DNA of 30,869 nt from NCBI GenBank assembly GCA_002501065.1, contig DLRK01000049.1, positions 47,567 through 78,435 of the forward strand, given 5' to 3'. Below, one piece after another: positions 1 to 7,454 of the stretch. The DNA is from Akkermansiaceae bacterium UBA7890 (GTDB lineage: Bacteria; Verrucomicrobiota; Verrucomicrobiia; Verrucomicrobiales; Akkermansiaceae). The notes under the pieces are model-generated. The model had not been told where the DNA came from, made no database searches, and was given only the letters and a program-made list of their open reading frames with translations. The stretch's first letter is position 1, and the number at the start of each line of letters is the position of its first letter. A program made the translations under genes and the position numbers.

Positions 1-507
1 CATGACCACGACCATGAAGACGAGGACAGGGGGAACCGGCTTATCATGGCCCTCCGGGCCGCCATGCGCGACTTCGTCGACGTGGGAATCTACTTTGTGA
101 TTGGAATCACCATCGTCGCCATCGTCAACACCCCGCCCCCCGTCGACCAGGAGACCATCCCCCTGCGTGACTACATCGACGGTACCGCTGAAAGCACCTG
201 GGGCGCCCCCGCAGCCCTCATGGGTCTCGCCTTCCTGCTCAGCCTCTGCAGCACCTCGGATGCCTTCATTGCTGCCACCCTGGACGCCTTCGGTCAGGGC
301 GCCCGTCTCGCCTTCCTCGTCTTCGGCCCCATGATGGACGTGAAACTTCTCTTCCTCTACAGCACCATCCTTTCCCGCAGGTTCATCCTGGCCCTTGCCG
401 TCGGCCTTTTCATCGCCATCAACGTCCTCAGTGTGGCGGTGGAACCGCTGTTTGAAAAACTGGAGAAACAGAATGATCCTCCCTTCTCCCAACGGATGGA
501 AGAATAG
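1..507 (+). CDS. YraQ/DUF318 (UPF0718) family permease, 5'-truncated
   Basis: The reading frame is open from the first base, so this is the C-terminal part (about 168 residues) of a gene that begins upstream. The visible part starts with an alternating His/Asp/Glu run, then a hydrophobic segment, then a Gly-Leu-Ala-Phe-rich segment ending in CSTSDAFIA. As I recall it, that motif is typical of the second half of DUF318/YraQ permeases. Two more hydrophobic segments and a charged tail follow. Members are multi-pass inner-membrane proteins with poorly defined substrates; metals or metalloids are often suggested. The stop lies 15 bases before the next gene, a DUF1980/TIGR03943 protein that is the usual partner of this permease, so the two are probably one operon. 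The acidic His-rich cytoplasmic linker supports metal binding, but that is inference. Confidence 0.8.
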   Translation, partial: HDHDHEDEDRGNRLIMALRAAMRDFVDVGIYFVIGITIVAIVNTPPPVDQETIPLRDYIDGTAESTWGAPAALMGLAFLLSLCSTSDAFIAATLDAFGQGARLAFLVFGPMMDVKLLFLYSTILSRRFILALAVGLFIAINVLSVAVEPLFEKLEKQNDPPFSQRMEE

Positions 508-522
508 GATCTCCCCTCGCTC

Positions 523-1356
523 GTGAAGAAAACCACCTTCAACCAGATCGTTGCCAGCCTCGCCACCATCGCGTGGGGGACCGTGCCGGTCTATTTCTAC
601 GCCCGGGGCCTCATCGACAGATACCTCAACGAGTCCTTTCATCTGATCGCTCTCATCGGGGGACTGGCCATGATGGTCCTCGGCCTCTTCAACCTCCTTC
701 ATGCCAACCGCCAGGTGGGCTGTGGACACGATCACAGCCATGAACACGGGGAGAACGACGACCACGAACCGGACCACGCCCACCACGAGCAGAATCCGGT
801 CGCCGCGCTCTGCCTCATGATTCTCCCGGTCATCCTCTGCACCGGCTTTACCAAGCACGAATATTCCAAGGAGGCCCTCCGCTGGAAAGGGCTCTACAAG
901 CAGCGCACCCTGCGTTCCCTCTACTCCAACTACAATGCCGAGTTCACCCGCGAGCTTCTTGAGAAGCGCACCCCCAGGACCGGGGAAGGGAATTTCCTGC
1001 TACAGTTCACCGAACTCTACTGGTCGGCGGGCGACGAGAAGATCATGAAGATCTACGAGGGTTTACCCGCCCAGCTTGAGGGACGACTCATCGAGGAGGA
1101 ACCCGACCTCAATCCCGACGACAACCGCAAGCGCCTCTACCGCGTGATCATGACCTGCTGTGCCGCCGATGCCCAGGTGCTCGGAGTGCCCCTGCAGTTT
1201 GGGGGCCCCCTTCCAACACTGCCTGAGAAGAGCTGGGTGACGGCCAGGGGCAAGGTGGCCTTTGAGTTGATTGACGGGCAGTATTTCGCCTACCTCAGGG
1301 ACTGTAAGGTGGAGGCCACTGAAGCTCCCGATCCCCGGGCACAGAAGCGCCGCTGA
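523..1356 (+). CDS. TIGR03943/DUF1980 family putative permease subunit
   Basis: A 277-residue protein with a GTG start just after the permease gene. Two hydrophobic segments lie near residues 8-27 and 40-60. A His-rich loop (residues 69-88, eight His among Asp/Glu) comes next, then a third hydrophobic segment (about 92-108). The soluble C-terminal domain contains a TCCAADAQ stretch near residue 215, the conserved Cys-Cys region of YcgQ-type proteins. The family pairs with DUF318 permeases, and this gene order matches. The His-rich loop between membrane segments suggests binding of zinc or another divalent metal (inference). Function in the family is not firmly established. A 9-bp inverted repeat spans the stop codon. 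Confidence 0.8.
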   Translation: MKKTTFNQIVASLATIAWGTVPVYFYARGLIDRYLNESFHLIALIGGLAMMVLGLFNLLHANRQVGCGHDHSHEHGENDDHEPDHAHHEQNPVAALCLMILPVILCTGFTKHEYSKEALRWKGLYKQRTLRSLYSNYNAEFTRELLEKRTPRTGEGNFLLQFTELYWSAGDEKIMKIYEGLPAQLEGRLIEEEPDLNPDDNRKRLYRVIMTCCAADAQVLGVPLQFGGPLPTLPEKSWVTARGKVAFELIDGQYFAYLRDCKVEATEAPDPRAQKRR

Positions 1357-1365
1357 CCGGGGATC
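1330..1365. terminator. Possible bidirectional terminator (inverted repeat over stop codon)
   Basis: Nine bases at 1330-1338 (GATCCCCGG) are perfectly complementary to 1357-1365 (CCGGGGATC), with an 18-base loop holding the stop codon of the upstream gene. It sits between convergent genes, where a shared terminator would be expected. There is no T tract on either side, so intrinsic termination is uncertain. Confidence 0.3.
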
Positions 1366-1394
1366 TTACAGGGGTGCCGGCTCGCCGGGATCAC

Positions 1395-2384
1395 CTAGGG
1401 GGCATTCCCCGGTTCCTCCCCGGACCCTGCCCCCTCCTCCGGAGCCTCCGATTCCTCGGTCGGCGGGGGCAGGGCAATCTGCCCCTTCACCGCCGCCTGG
1501 AATTCTGCGATCCAAGTCGCAATATCACGATGGGAGGGATAGGTTTCAAGGTGCTTCAGCATGCGCAGCGAGGCTCCCTTCTGGTCTCCCACCTGGAAGA
1601 GATCCAATTCCTTCTGCCACTGAAGTTGCGGCCGGCGGACTTCGAGGAACTTCTCCATGGGAGCCGAGTGCTCCGGACGCCCCAGGCCCTTCCTCGGCTT
1701 GTTCCAGATCTCGATCATGGTCCCTTCGTGAAGAATGCGCCTTTCCCAGGCCTGCTCAAGCTGGCCCAGGGTCTTCACCTGGCGCAGGGAGGGCAGAACC
1801 AGTCCCTCGTAAACCGCATCCAGCTGCAAGGGAGAGGTTGGCCAGTCGGTTATGTCAATGTTGTCGACCGAGTAGGCCTCGGCGAAAACGGTATCGAGCA
1901 CGTTCTGGCGGAGCAGGTTCTGCGAGCCCTCAAGGTCCTTGGCATCCTTCAAGATAGTGTCGATATGATCGAGGGCCTTGGACCAGATCTGATCCCGTTC
2001 CTTTGGCTCCGAGGCAGCCTGGAGCGTAAGCAGGAGCCAGTTCAACTGGTGACGCAGGGCACGGCGGAAGGCCGGGGTGTCGGTCCGCTCCTTGTGGCGC
2101 CGCTTCCAGTCCCGGAAGTCACTGCCGCTCTTCTGCTTGTCCTCAAACTGCACCTTCTCGGTACAATTCACAAAAAGAGCATGCGCAGCAGCGTCACTTT
2201 GAATGGCCGCCCGAAAGGCGGAGTGAGCAGTCGTATAACGGGCCCCGATGCGCTTCTGCGAGCCCTCCCGCAGCTCCTTGATCTTGTCGAGCAGGAGTTG
2301 CACGTCGAGGACACTCAGTTTCTCCGGCTCGCTCGATACGGGGAGCGTCAGCAGGACGAGAAGGAAAAGGAACGGCGGCTTCAT
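1395..2384 (-). CDS. Secreted hypothetical protein, helix-rich
   Basis: I do not recognise this 329-residue protein. It starts with a clear Sec-type signal peptide (Lys at position 2, a Phe/Leu core to about residue 15, then a VSSEP cleavage region). The mature part is charged and apparently mostly helical, with many Lys/Arg/Glu and few Cys. It ends in a Pro/Glu/Gly-rich tail (from about residue 300) that looks disordered. The start is an ATG without an obvious Shine-Dalgarno. It is convergent with the permease operon and separated from its upstream neighbour by about 200 bases, so it probably has its own promoter. Periplasmic or surface location is inferred from the signal peptide. Confidence 0.7.
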   Translation of the reverse strand: MKPPFLFLLVLLTLPVSSEPEKLSVLDVQLLLDKIKELREGSQKRIGARYTTAHSAFRAAIQSDAAAHALFVNCTEKVQFEDKQKSGSDFRDWKRRHKERTDTPAFRRALRHQLNWLLLTLQAASEPKERDQIWSKALDHIDTILKDAKDLEGSQNLLRQNVLDTVFAEAYSVDNIDITDWPTSPLQLDAVYEGLVLPSLRQVKTLGQLEQAWERRILHEGTMIEIWNKPRKGLGRPEHSAPMEKFLEVRRPQLQWQKELDLFQVGDQKGASLRMLKHLETYPSHRDIATWIAEFQAAVKGQIALPPPTEESEAPEEGAGSGEEPGNAP

Positions 2385-2589
2385 CGTGAGGTAAACGTCA
2401 GAGACCTGCCATTCTTTGCCAATTACTGCTGCGGATCAAAGGGATTTTTCAGTCCTTCGTTCATAACAGAAACTCACCGCCACTGGAAAAGTTGCAGGAA
2501 AAGAGGGATTACTCCCTCCGGCAGGACTTACGATCCTCCGTCCTCAACTCTTGAAAGGAGGAAGCTCATGGTCTCGGTTGTCGGTTCCC

Positions 2590-3000
2590 CTACGAGGCGT
2601 GGCAGATCGCGGTATCCCCGCAGCTGCCCGCCGATCTCCGCGCGTATGCAATGCCGCACCAAATTGCGGAGTAGAATACGGCGAACGGTGTGCCGAGAAA
2701 AATTGGCTCGAAAACCGCATCCGTGTCTGACGCAGCTTCCGCCCTCTCGGCATCGGTCACCGCGAGTGCCTCTATTGTTCTCCGGCTAGTCTCGGACCAG
2801 CCGTAATAAGAGAACCAGGTTGCGACCGCGGCGATCAGGGTAAGGCCGGTGATTACGGCCCAATGCCATCGCCGTAGTACAGGAACTAGCACCAAGAGAG
2901 GTGCTGCAAGGAGAAGGGGAATTAGCCAAAGGTTCAAACGCGCGGCCTCGACGGCCTCAAGGTATTCCGGTCGAATGGTGCCTATTATTGTCTGATCCAT
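2590..3000 (-). CDS. Small multi-pass membrane protein, unknown
   Basis: About 136 residues from the ATG at 3000 (MDQTIIGTIR). A TTG ten codons upstream is possible but less likely. Two adjacent hydrophobic segments lie at about residues 23-42 and 47-64, followed by an acidic, Ala-rich linker with Thr/Glu/Asp, then a third hydrophobic segment (about 100-118). The C-terminus is short and has several Cys. I recognise no family. The coding call rests on the well-formed membrane segments. An overlapping + strand frame at 2568-2789 has a good Shine-Dalgarno but an implausible Arg-rich product. The gene is isolated, with ispH more than 60 bases upstream on the same strand. Confidence 0.55.
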   Translation of the reverse strand: MDQTIIGTIRPEYLEAVEAARLNLWLIPLLLAAPLLVLVPVLRRWHWAVITGLTLIAAVATWFSYYGWSETSRRTIEALAVTDAERAEAASDTDAVFEPIFLGTPFAVFYSAIWCGIAYARRSAGSCGDTAICHAS

Positions 3001-3068
3001 GACGAAAACGCTGTTACAGTGTGCCACCAATCAGGAGAAGCTCATCCCTAGGGGGAATGCGGGTAGAG

Positions 3069-3971
3069 TCAGAGCAGAGATTTCACGGGCTCCCGGGTGC
3101 GCTGAAACGAGGCCATTCGTCTTCCCCCAAGTCTCTCCAAGTGGCGCAACACCCCCTCCACGCTCTCCTTGAGAGTGGACGTTCCCGCAGTGACCCCCAC
3201 CGCCCGCACCCCGGCAAGCCAGTGCTCCTGGATCTCGGCGGACCGGGTCACCCGTTCGGCCCGGCAACCCCGCCGGCGGGCCTTCTCAACGAGTTGTAAC
3301 GAGTTGTTGGAATTGTGCCCGCCTACCACCAGGACAAACTCAGCCACTTCACAGAGTTGATCGAGGGCCTTCTGCCGCTCCCTGGTAGGCTGGCAGACGG
3401 TGTCCTTGAATACCACCTCGGCAGTGGGATGACGCCGCCGGATCTTCTCCAGCAGATCCTCCACCCGCTCGATCGGCTGCGTGGTCTGGGCCACCACCCC
3501 GAATCGTTCCGAAAAAGGCAGGGCCGCTACCTCCGGATCGCTCAACACCACGTGGGCCCCTGAGAAATCCCCCGTCAATCCACTTACTTCCACATGGCCC
3601 TGCTTCCCTATCACGATCGGCGTATATCCCTCCAGGACCAGCCGGCAAAGGGCCCCATGTGCCCTGCGGACCAAGGGACAGGTCGTGTCGGTCACCCGGT
3701 AACCCGCATCCTTCCAGCGCTTGCGATCCCGGTCCGCCGCTCCGTGAGCGGTCACGATGACATCCGGGGTGGGGGCACCAGCCGCCTCAAGTCTTCCCTC
3801 CCGGGCTCCTAATGTGGTGAGCCGCTGCCGCACCACTTCGTTATGCACCAGCTCTCCCAGGATCGTGGCCGGGCGCCGGGAGGCCACCTTCTCGGTCGCC
3901 GCCAGGGCGTCACGCACGCCAAAGCACATCCCGTGGTGCCGGGCCACCAGGATTCGAAATTGTGGTTTCAT
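3069..3971 (-). CDS. ispH: 4-hydroxy-3-methylbut-2-enyl diphosphate reductase
   Basis: A 300-residue IspH/LytB. It carries out the last step of the MEP isoprenoid pathway, reducing HMBPP to IPP and DMAPP with an iron-sulfur cluster in the cytoplasm. The three cluster Cys are present: C16 (HHGMCFGVRDA), C98 (TDTTCPLV) and C193 (KDTVCQPTRERQ). Active-site His are seen at H43 (LVHNEVV), H76 (TAHGAADR) and H126 with E128 (GKQGHVEVSG). The substrate loop appears as GGHNSNNS (about 218-224) and the C-terminal TAGTSTLKES matches the family. Length is normal. The ATG start follows GAGG directly, while a GGAGGG lies further upstream. It is a single gene here, with unrelated hypotheticals on both sides. 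Confidence 0.93.
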   Translation of the reverse strand: MKPQFRILVARHHGMCFGVRDALAATEKVASRRPATILGELVHNEVVRQRLTTLGAREGRLEAAGAPTPDVIVTAHGAADRDRKRWKDAGYRVTDTTCPLVRRAHGALCRLVLEGYTPIVIGKQGHVEVSGLTGDFSGAHVVLSDPEVAALPFSERFGVVAQTTQPIERVEDLLEKIRRRHPTAEVVFKDTVCQPTRERQKALDQLCEVAEFVLVVGGHNSNNSLQLVEKARRRGCRAERVTRSAEIQEHWLAGVRAVGVTAGTSTLKESVEGVLRHLERLGGRRMASFQRTREPVKSLL

Positions 3972-3992
3972 CCTCAGGCTGAAGTCCCTCCT

Positions 3993-4517
3993 TTAAGGTT
4001 TTTGGGCTTGGCCTTTCCTCGGGTGAACATGGCCAGTTTCTGGGCGTTCTTTTTCGGGTGCGTCAGGCTCTTCCTTTTTCTCTTTTGGGAACGAAATGGT
4101 CCCATCGTAGTGAATGACAACAAATTTCATTTCCATTGCCTTCAGCAACTTTTTCTTTTCTTCGATGGATTTTGCGGTTTTCAAGCCAGTTGGGAATTTA
4201 GTGACCATGATTCCCCAATCATCCGCATCCCCTCCGCCTTTGACCACGGCAGCTAGAAAAAATTCGTCGTTTTGCTTCCAACCAAACCTCTTTTCGACCG
4301 CATCAAATGCTTTCTTCGGAATCCCCACTTGCCGGGCGATGGCGGAATAGAACTGGTCAGGATCCGGATATTCCTCGAGAGGCTTAACTCCTTCGATCCT
4401 GGTCTTATAAAGCTTCTCAAAGAACTCGACTTTCCTACGGTCCGAGGCCGCTTCGTCAGCATGAGAAAACTGGGCCAGCAAAAGGCTCGTCCATATTGAG
4501 ATAATACGTTTCGTCAT
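3993..4517 (-). CDS. Secreted hypothetical protein
   Basis: 174 residues, not recognised. It has an N-terminal signal peptide (MTKRIISIWTSLLLAQFSHA, cleavage probably after the last Ala). The mature part is Lys/Glu/Asp-rich and contains no Cys. Residues about 45-75 read as a compact helical unit, and the last 30 residues are Lys/Glu/Pro-rich. The ATG overlaps the stop of the lipoprotein gene upstream by four bases (ATGA), so the two are probably translated together and may act in the same envelope compartment. Local base composition is more AT-rich than the neighbours, which may mean a lineage-specific or acquired pair. Confidence 0.65.
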   Translation of the reverse strand: MTKRIISIWTSLLLAQFSHADEAASDRRKVEFFEKLYKTRIEGVKPLEEYPDPDQFYSAIARQVGIPKKAFDAVEKRFGWKQNDEFFLAAVVKGGGDADDWGIMVTKFPTGLKTAKSIEEKKKLLKAMEMKFVVIHYDGTISFPKEKKEEPDAPEKERPETGHVHPRKGQAQKP

Positions 4518-4957
4518 TTTCGCAGATCTTCTTTTTTGACTTTATAATGAATCTTGATGCCGTGCCGGGATTCCACCTTGACTGCGTTGTTCTCCCTGTA
4601 TTCGGGTGAATCATTCTGTTTGCAGGAGACCTCGAGGTTGTTGTCGTCGATCCAGCGCACCTCAATGTCCGTGAAGGCCTTCCAATCCTTGTGCTGGCCC
4701 ATCAGAACATCCAGTTGATCCAATTCCTCGCCCGCCTTGCGCAGGTTGGCATTGTAATAGAAGTAACCTGCGGCCCCTCCTCCGGAGCAGGAGAAACTCG
4801 TGGCGACGTATTTCCCGTTGGGTGATTTCTTTTCACTGAGAATCTCCACCTCGTCATGCTCCCGGTCTCCACCAACATCAATACAACCAATCAGGAGCAC
4901 GGGCAGGCAAAGCACCAACCCCAACAGGCACATCCTCTTGCTATGATACATTTTCAT
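4514..4957 (-). CDS. Putative lipoprotein
   Basis: 147 residues with a lipoprotein signal: a basic start, a Leu-rich core and a lipobox LIGC at about residues 22-25, followed by an acidic stretch. The mature part contains a SPNGKYVATSF segment and a Gly-rich SCSGGGAAGYFYY motif, then a WIDDNNLEVSC strand pattern. This resembles small periplasmic proteins that carry a single beta-rich domain, but I cannot name a family. It overlaps the next gene by ATGA (4514-4517), which points to translational coupling with the secreted protein downstream. Envelope location is inferred from the lipobox. Confidence 0.68.
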   Translation of the reverse strand: MKMYHSKRMCLLGLVLCLPVLLIGCIDVGGDREHDEVEILSEKKSPNGKYVATSFSCSGGGAAGYFYYNANLRKAGEELDQLDVLMGQHKDWKAFTDIEVRWIDDNNLEVSCKQNDSPEYRENNAVKVESRHGIKIHYKVKKEDLRK

Positions 4958-5034
4958 CGGATCTTGAAATCGCCCGGAGGAAACAAGGCCCGGATCGAGA
5001 ACGCGGCGTCCAGTTGATCAGGGTCAATCACTCG

Positions 5035-5250
5035 CTAATTCTCAGGATGCGCTCCATCCTCGTGATCAATCCCGTGGCATGGCGCCCCATTCCGACAGGT
5101 TGTGGCAAGGGCGATGAGCCCTGCTCCCACCACTGTGACGAGGGGCCATAAAGCCTTGTTGAGCACCTCAGGTCCAAAGTCCTCGAGGGTTATGGCAGCC
5201 AGGCAGGCAAAGGCTCCCAAGGTCACAACGGCAATAACGATTCTTTCCAT
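5035..5250 (-). CDS. Small membrane protein with Cys/His tail
   Basis: About 71 residues from the ATG at 5250 (MERIVIAVVTLG). A TTG at 5280 would add ten basic residues. Two hydrophobic segments (about residues 3-19 and 34-49) form a hairpin. The C-terminal tail TTCRNGAPCHGIDHEDGAH holds two Cys and three His and could bind a metal or take part in redox chemistry, but this is inference. No family recognised. It lies about 130 bases downstream of the winged-helix regulator gene on the same strand. The start is uncertain because neither candidate has a strong Shine-Dalgarno. Confidence 0.5.
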   Translation of the reverse strand: MERIVIAVVTLGAFACLAAITLEDFGPEVLNKALWPLVTVVGAGLIALATTCRNGAPCHGIDHEDGAHPEN

Positions 5251-5378
5251 TTTGAGTCTCTGTTTTACTTTGCGCCACAAAGTGAGACCAACGGCGGCGA
5301 AAATCGTTCGACAAATGTGAGAGAAAAACGACCTCGCCCCGAAGATGCCGTGAAAGCCCCGCCCCTGCCCTGCGAAAA

Positions 5379-5678
5379 CTACTTCCCCAGGTCAACGATC
5401 TCCTCCAGGACCGAGAGGTAGGATTCAAAGGTCTTCCGTCCGGCGCGGGTCAGTTGATAGTGGGTCTGGGGACGTCCCCGCCCTCCCACTTTCCTGGAAT
5501 CCACATATCCGGCCTTCTCGAGGGTTCGGAGATGAGTGCTGAGATTCCCGTCACTCATCTGCAGCCCGGCCTTGAGGTCCTGGAAGGTCCAGGACTCTCC
5601 CCGCGAGGCCAGCAGGGTGACAATCCCGAGCCGACCCTTCTCGTGGATGACCCGGTCGAGCTTGGAAAAATCAATCAT
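5379..5678 (-). CDS. Winged-helix transcriptional regulator
   Basis: 99 residues, almost entirely one winged helix-turn-helix domain of the ArsR/MarR-like type annotated as a winged-helix DNA-binding domain (PF13601-like). The recognition helix region reads MSDGNLSTHLRTLEKAGYV (about 41-59), and the wing follows as GGRGRPQTHYQLTRAGR. No ligand or metal-binding domain is attached, so the signal probably comes from a partner or a small molecule bound at the dimer. It lies 31 bases downstream of a membrane-protein gene on the same strand. Such pairs are commonly co-transcribed, and the regulator may control its own operon (inference). Confidence 0.85.
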   Translation of the reverse strand: MIDFSKLDRVIHEKGRLGIVTLLASRGESWTFQDLKAGLQMSDGNLSTHLRTLEKAGYVDSRKVGGRGRPQTHYQLTRAGRKTFESYLSVLEEIVDLGK

Positions 5679-5709
5679 GCCATTGCCGAATCGCGCCGGA
5701 GCGACGCTC

Positions 5710-6420
5710 TCAGGATTCCCCGTCTCCCGATCCTCCGTCTTCCTCCTTGCTGATCCTCATCACAATCACCCCGTATACGAGATGGAAGAATCCGAAGCAG
5801 AATCCCATGATCAGGTTGGCTTCCAGCATCAAGCTCTCCATTCGCTCCGGGGTTCCCATGACAGGCAGCGGATTGGCTCCATCACTCCACGAATAGAGGA
5901 AGGCTGCGAGGCCCGCGATGAGGAAGGCCAGCCCCAACCGTGGAATGGAAGCCGGGGCCAGTCCCCGCGTGGCCAGCAGGGCCAACCCGTAACAGGTCAC
6001 CCAGACCGAGGCCCCTGCCGCGGCCGCCGCATCCGCCTTCAGCGTCAGCGCAATTCCAAGGACTCCGCCGGCCAGCATGGGTGGGACAAAGGCCCGCAGC
6101 GCCATCTTGAGGCCGGGCGAGAAGAACGGACGCCCTTCCCGTTTGGACTTTTGGGAGACCAGCATGACATTGAAAAACGTGGTCAGAATGAGGGCAACCA
6201 TCCAGCAGGTGACCCAGGAGCCTTCCGAGATCCCCTTTTCTCCCACCGTCCCCTCCAGGATGGCCGCCTTCTCCCGGAGAAAGAGGAGGACCGCCAAAAG
6301 AACCGCCAGCGAGCCCCCAAACAGGGCTGTGGGCCAGGAAATTGTGCGGTAGACCGTTGTCCGCTCCATCAAGGACCGAATCACCTTGAGATGATCCGCG
6401 GCCTGCTCCCGCTCCGTCAT
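5710..6420 (-). CDS. Multi-pass membrane protein, unknown (partner of regulator)
   Basis: 236 residues. A short charged N-terminus (MTEREQAADHLKVIRSLMER) precedes about six hydrophobic segments, roughly residues 27-46, 68-88, 108-128, 135-152, 160-178 and 196-218. The C-terminus is acidic and Gly/Ser-rich. No catalytic motif is visible. The N-terminal helix with Glu/Arg pairs, followed directly by membrane segments, is a layout I associate with membrane proteins found beside small winged-helix regulators, but I cannot name the family. It is first in a two-gene unit with the regulator at 5379-5678. The ATG is preceded by GAAGG. Confidence 0.7.
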   Translation of the reverse strand: MTEREQAADHLKVIRSLMERTTVYRTISWPTALFGGSLAVLLAVLLFLREKAAILEGTVGEKGISEGSWVTCWMVALILTTFFNVMLVSQKSKREGRPFFSPGLKMALRAFVPPMLAGGVLGIALTLKADAAAAAGASVWVTCYGLALLATRGLAPASIPRLGLAFLIAGLAAFLYSWSDGANPLPVMGTPERMESLMLEANLIMGFCFGFFHLVYGVIVMRISKEEDGGSGDGES

Positions 6421-6544
6421 GCCTTCAGTCTACAGGGTCTGGCAACTTGAATACAGACTGGAATCGGACCTGTTCGGCTCTTCCGTTCTCCCCGGAGACT
6501 GCACTGTCCGTCCCCTCCCAAGGCTGTAAATTAAGGGAATATCC

Positions 6545-6573
6545 TTGCCAATCGGAACGCAATTGCCTAATTC
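6545..6573 (+). promoter_or_regulatory. Sigma70-like promoter for rpsB-tsf
   Basis: TTGCCA at 6545-6550 and TAATTC at 6568-6573 are separated by exactly 17 bases. This would place the transcription start about 100 bases upstream of the rpsB ATG, leaving a leader in which ribosomal-protein autoregulation could act. The call is from consensus match only. Confidence 0.5.
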
Positions 6574-6682
6574 GCCCGCCCCTTCCCCGCGCCGCCGAAA
6601 AACAACGGAGAGCCGAAGGAATCAATCCTGCGGCGGGCCCTCCAGACAACAGAGCCTCTGTGAATCAACGGAGGACATCAGA

Positions 6683-7366
6683 ATGATCAACGAACTCGTT
6701 AAGGAAATGGTGGATGCGGGTGTCCATTACGGACACCAGACCCGCAAGTGGAATCCCGGGATGCGCCCCTACCTCATGAAGGACAAGGGTGGCATCCACA
6801 TCATCAACCTCGAGGAGACCGTACGCTGTCTCGACAAGGCCTCCGACTTCATCACCGAACTGGACGGGAAGAAACGCAAGATCCTCTTTGTGGGCTGCAA
6901 ACAGCAGGCCCAGGAAGCGGTGCGCGAAGCGGCCGAGGCCTCCGGGCAATACTACGTCAACCACCGCTGGCTCGGCGGCACCCTCACCAACCTGGCCACC
7001 ATCCGGCAGTCGGTGGAACGCCTCAAGTATCTTGAGGGTATCGAAAAGGCTCCCGAGTACAAGGCCATGTCGAAAAAGGAACTGGCCGCCCTCAACCGCG
7101 AAAAGAACAAGCTCCTGCGCAACCTCCAGGGTGTGCGCGACATGGAAAAGCCGCCCCAGGCCCTCGTCATCGTGGACACCGCCAAGGAATCCATTGCGGT
7201 GGCGGAAGCCCGCCGGCTCAAGATCCCCATCATCGGGATCGTGGATACCAATGGCGATCCCAGCGTGATCGACTATCCCATCCCTGCCAACGACGACTCC
7301 ATCCGTTCCGTCCGTATCGTCCTGCAGAACCTGGTCGACTCCATCGTGGTGGCCACCAAGGGCTAA
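6683..7366 (+). CDS. rpsB: 30S ribosomal protein S2
   Basis: 227 residues from the ATG at 6683, chosen because a GGAGG (6670-6674) lies eight bases upstream and because the product then starts like other S2 proteins (MINELVKEMVDAGVHYGHQ). The frame stays open upstream, but that extension is Arg/Ser-rich and not S2-like. Conserved blocks are GVHYGHQTRKWNPGM, INLEETV, the NHRWLGGTLTN region (about 93-103) and DTAKESIAVAEA followed by IPIIGIVDTN. S2 binds the small subunit near S1 and is needed late in 30S assembly. It forms the classic rpsB-tsf operon with the next gene. In some bacteria S2 represses its own operon. Confidence 0.97.
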   Translation: MINELVKEMVDAGVHYGHQTRKWNPGMRPYLMKDKGGIHIINLEETVRCLDKASDFITELDGKKRKILFVGCKQQAQEAVREAAEASGQYYVNHRWLGGTLTNLATIRQSVERLKYLEGIEKAPEYKAMSKKELAALNREKNKLLRNLQGVRDMEKPPQALVIVDTAKESIAVAEARRLKIPIIGIVDTNGDPSVIDYPIPANDDSIRSVRIVLQNLVDSIVVATKG

Positions 7367-7396
7367 CCGGTCTCACCCTGTCGGTTAACCGTGATC

Positions 7397-7417
7397 GGGT
7401 GCGCTGCCGGCGCACCC
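7397..7417 (+). promoter_or_regulatory. Perfect intergenic hairpin between rpsB and tsf
   Basis: GGGTGCGC (7397-7404) pairs perfectly with GCGCACCC (7410-7417) around a five-base loop TGCCG. No T tract follows, so it is not a standard terminator. Just upstream is a short palindrome, CGGTTAACCG. It may act as an RNA-processing or attenuation element that sets the S2 to EF-Ts ratio (inference). Confidence 0.6.
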
Positions 7418-7454
7418 CAACGACCGAGCACAAATCACCAATCCCATCTCCCCC

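Noticed and set aside
1374..2789. 471-codon + strand frame over the secreted protein gene
   Set aside because: Its composition follows from the - strand gene, which has a signal peptide and normal codon use. Only its last 73 codons carry a Shine-Dalgarno and are listed as a separate point.
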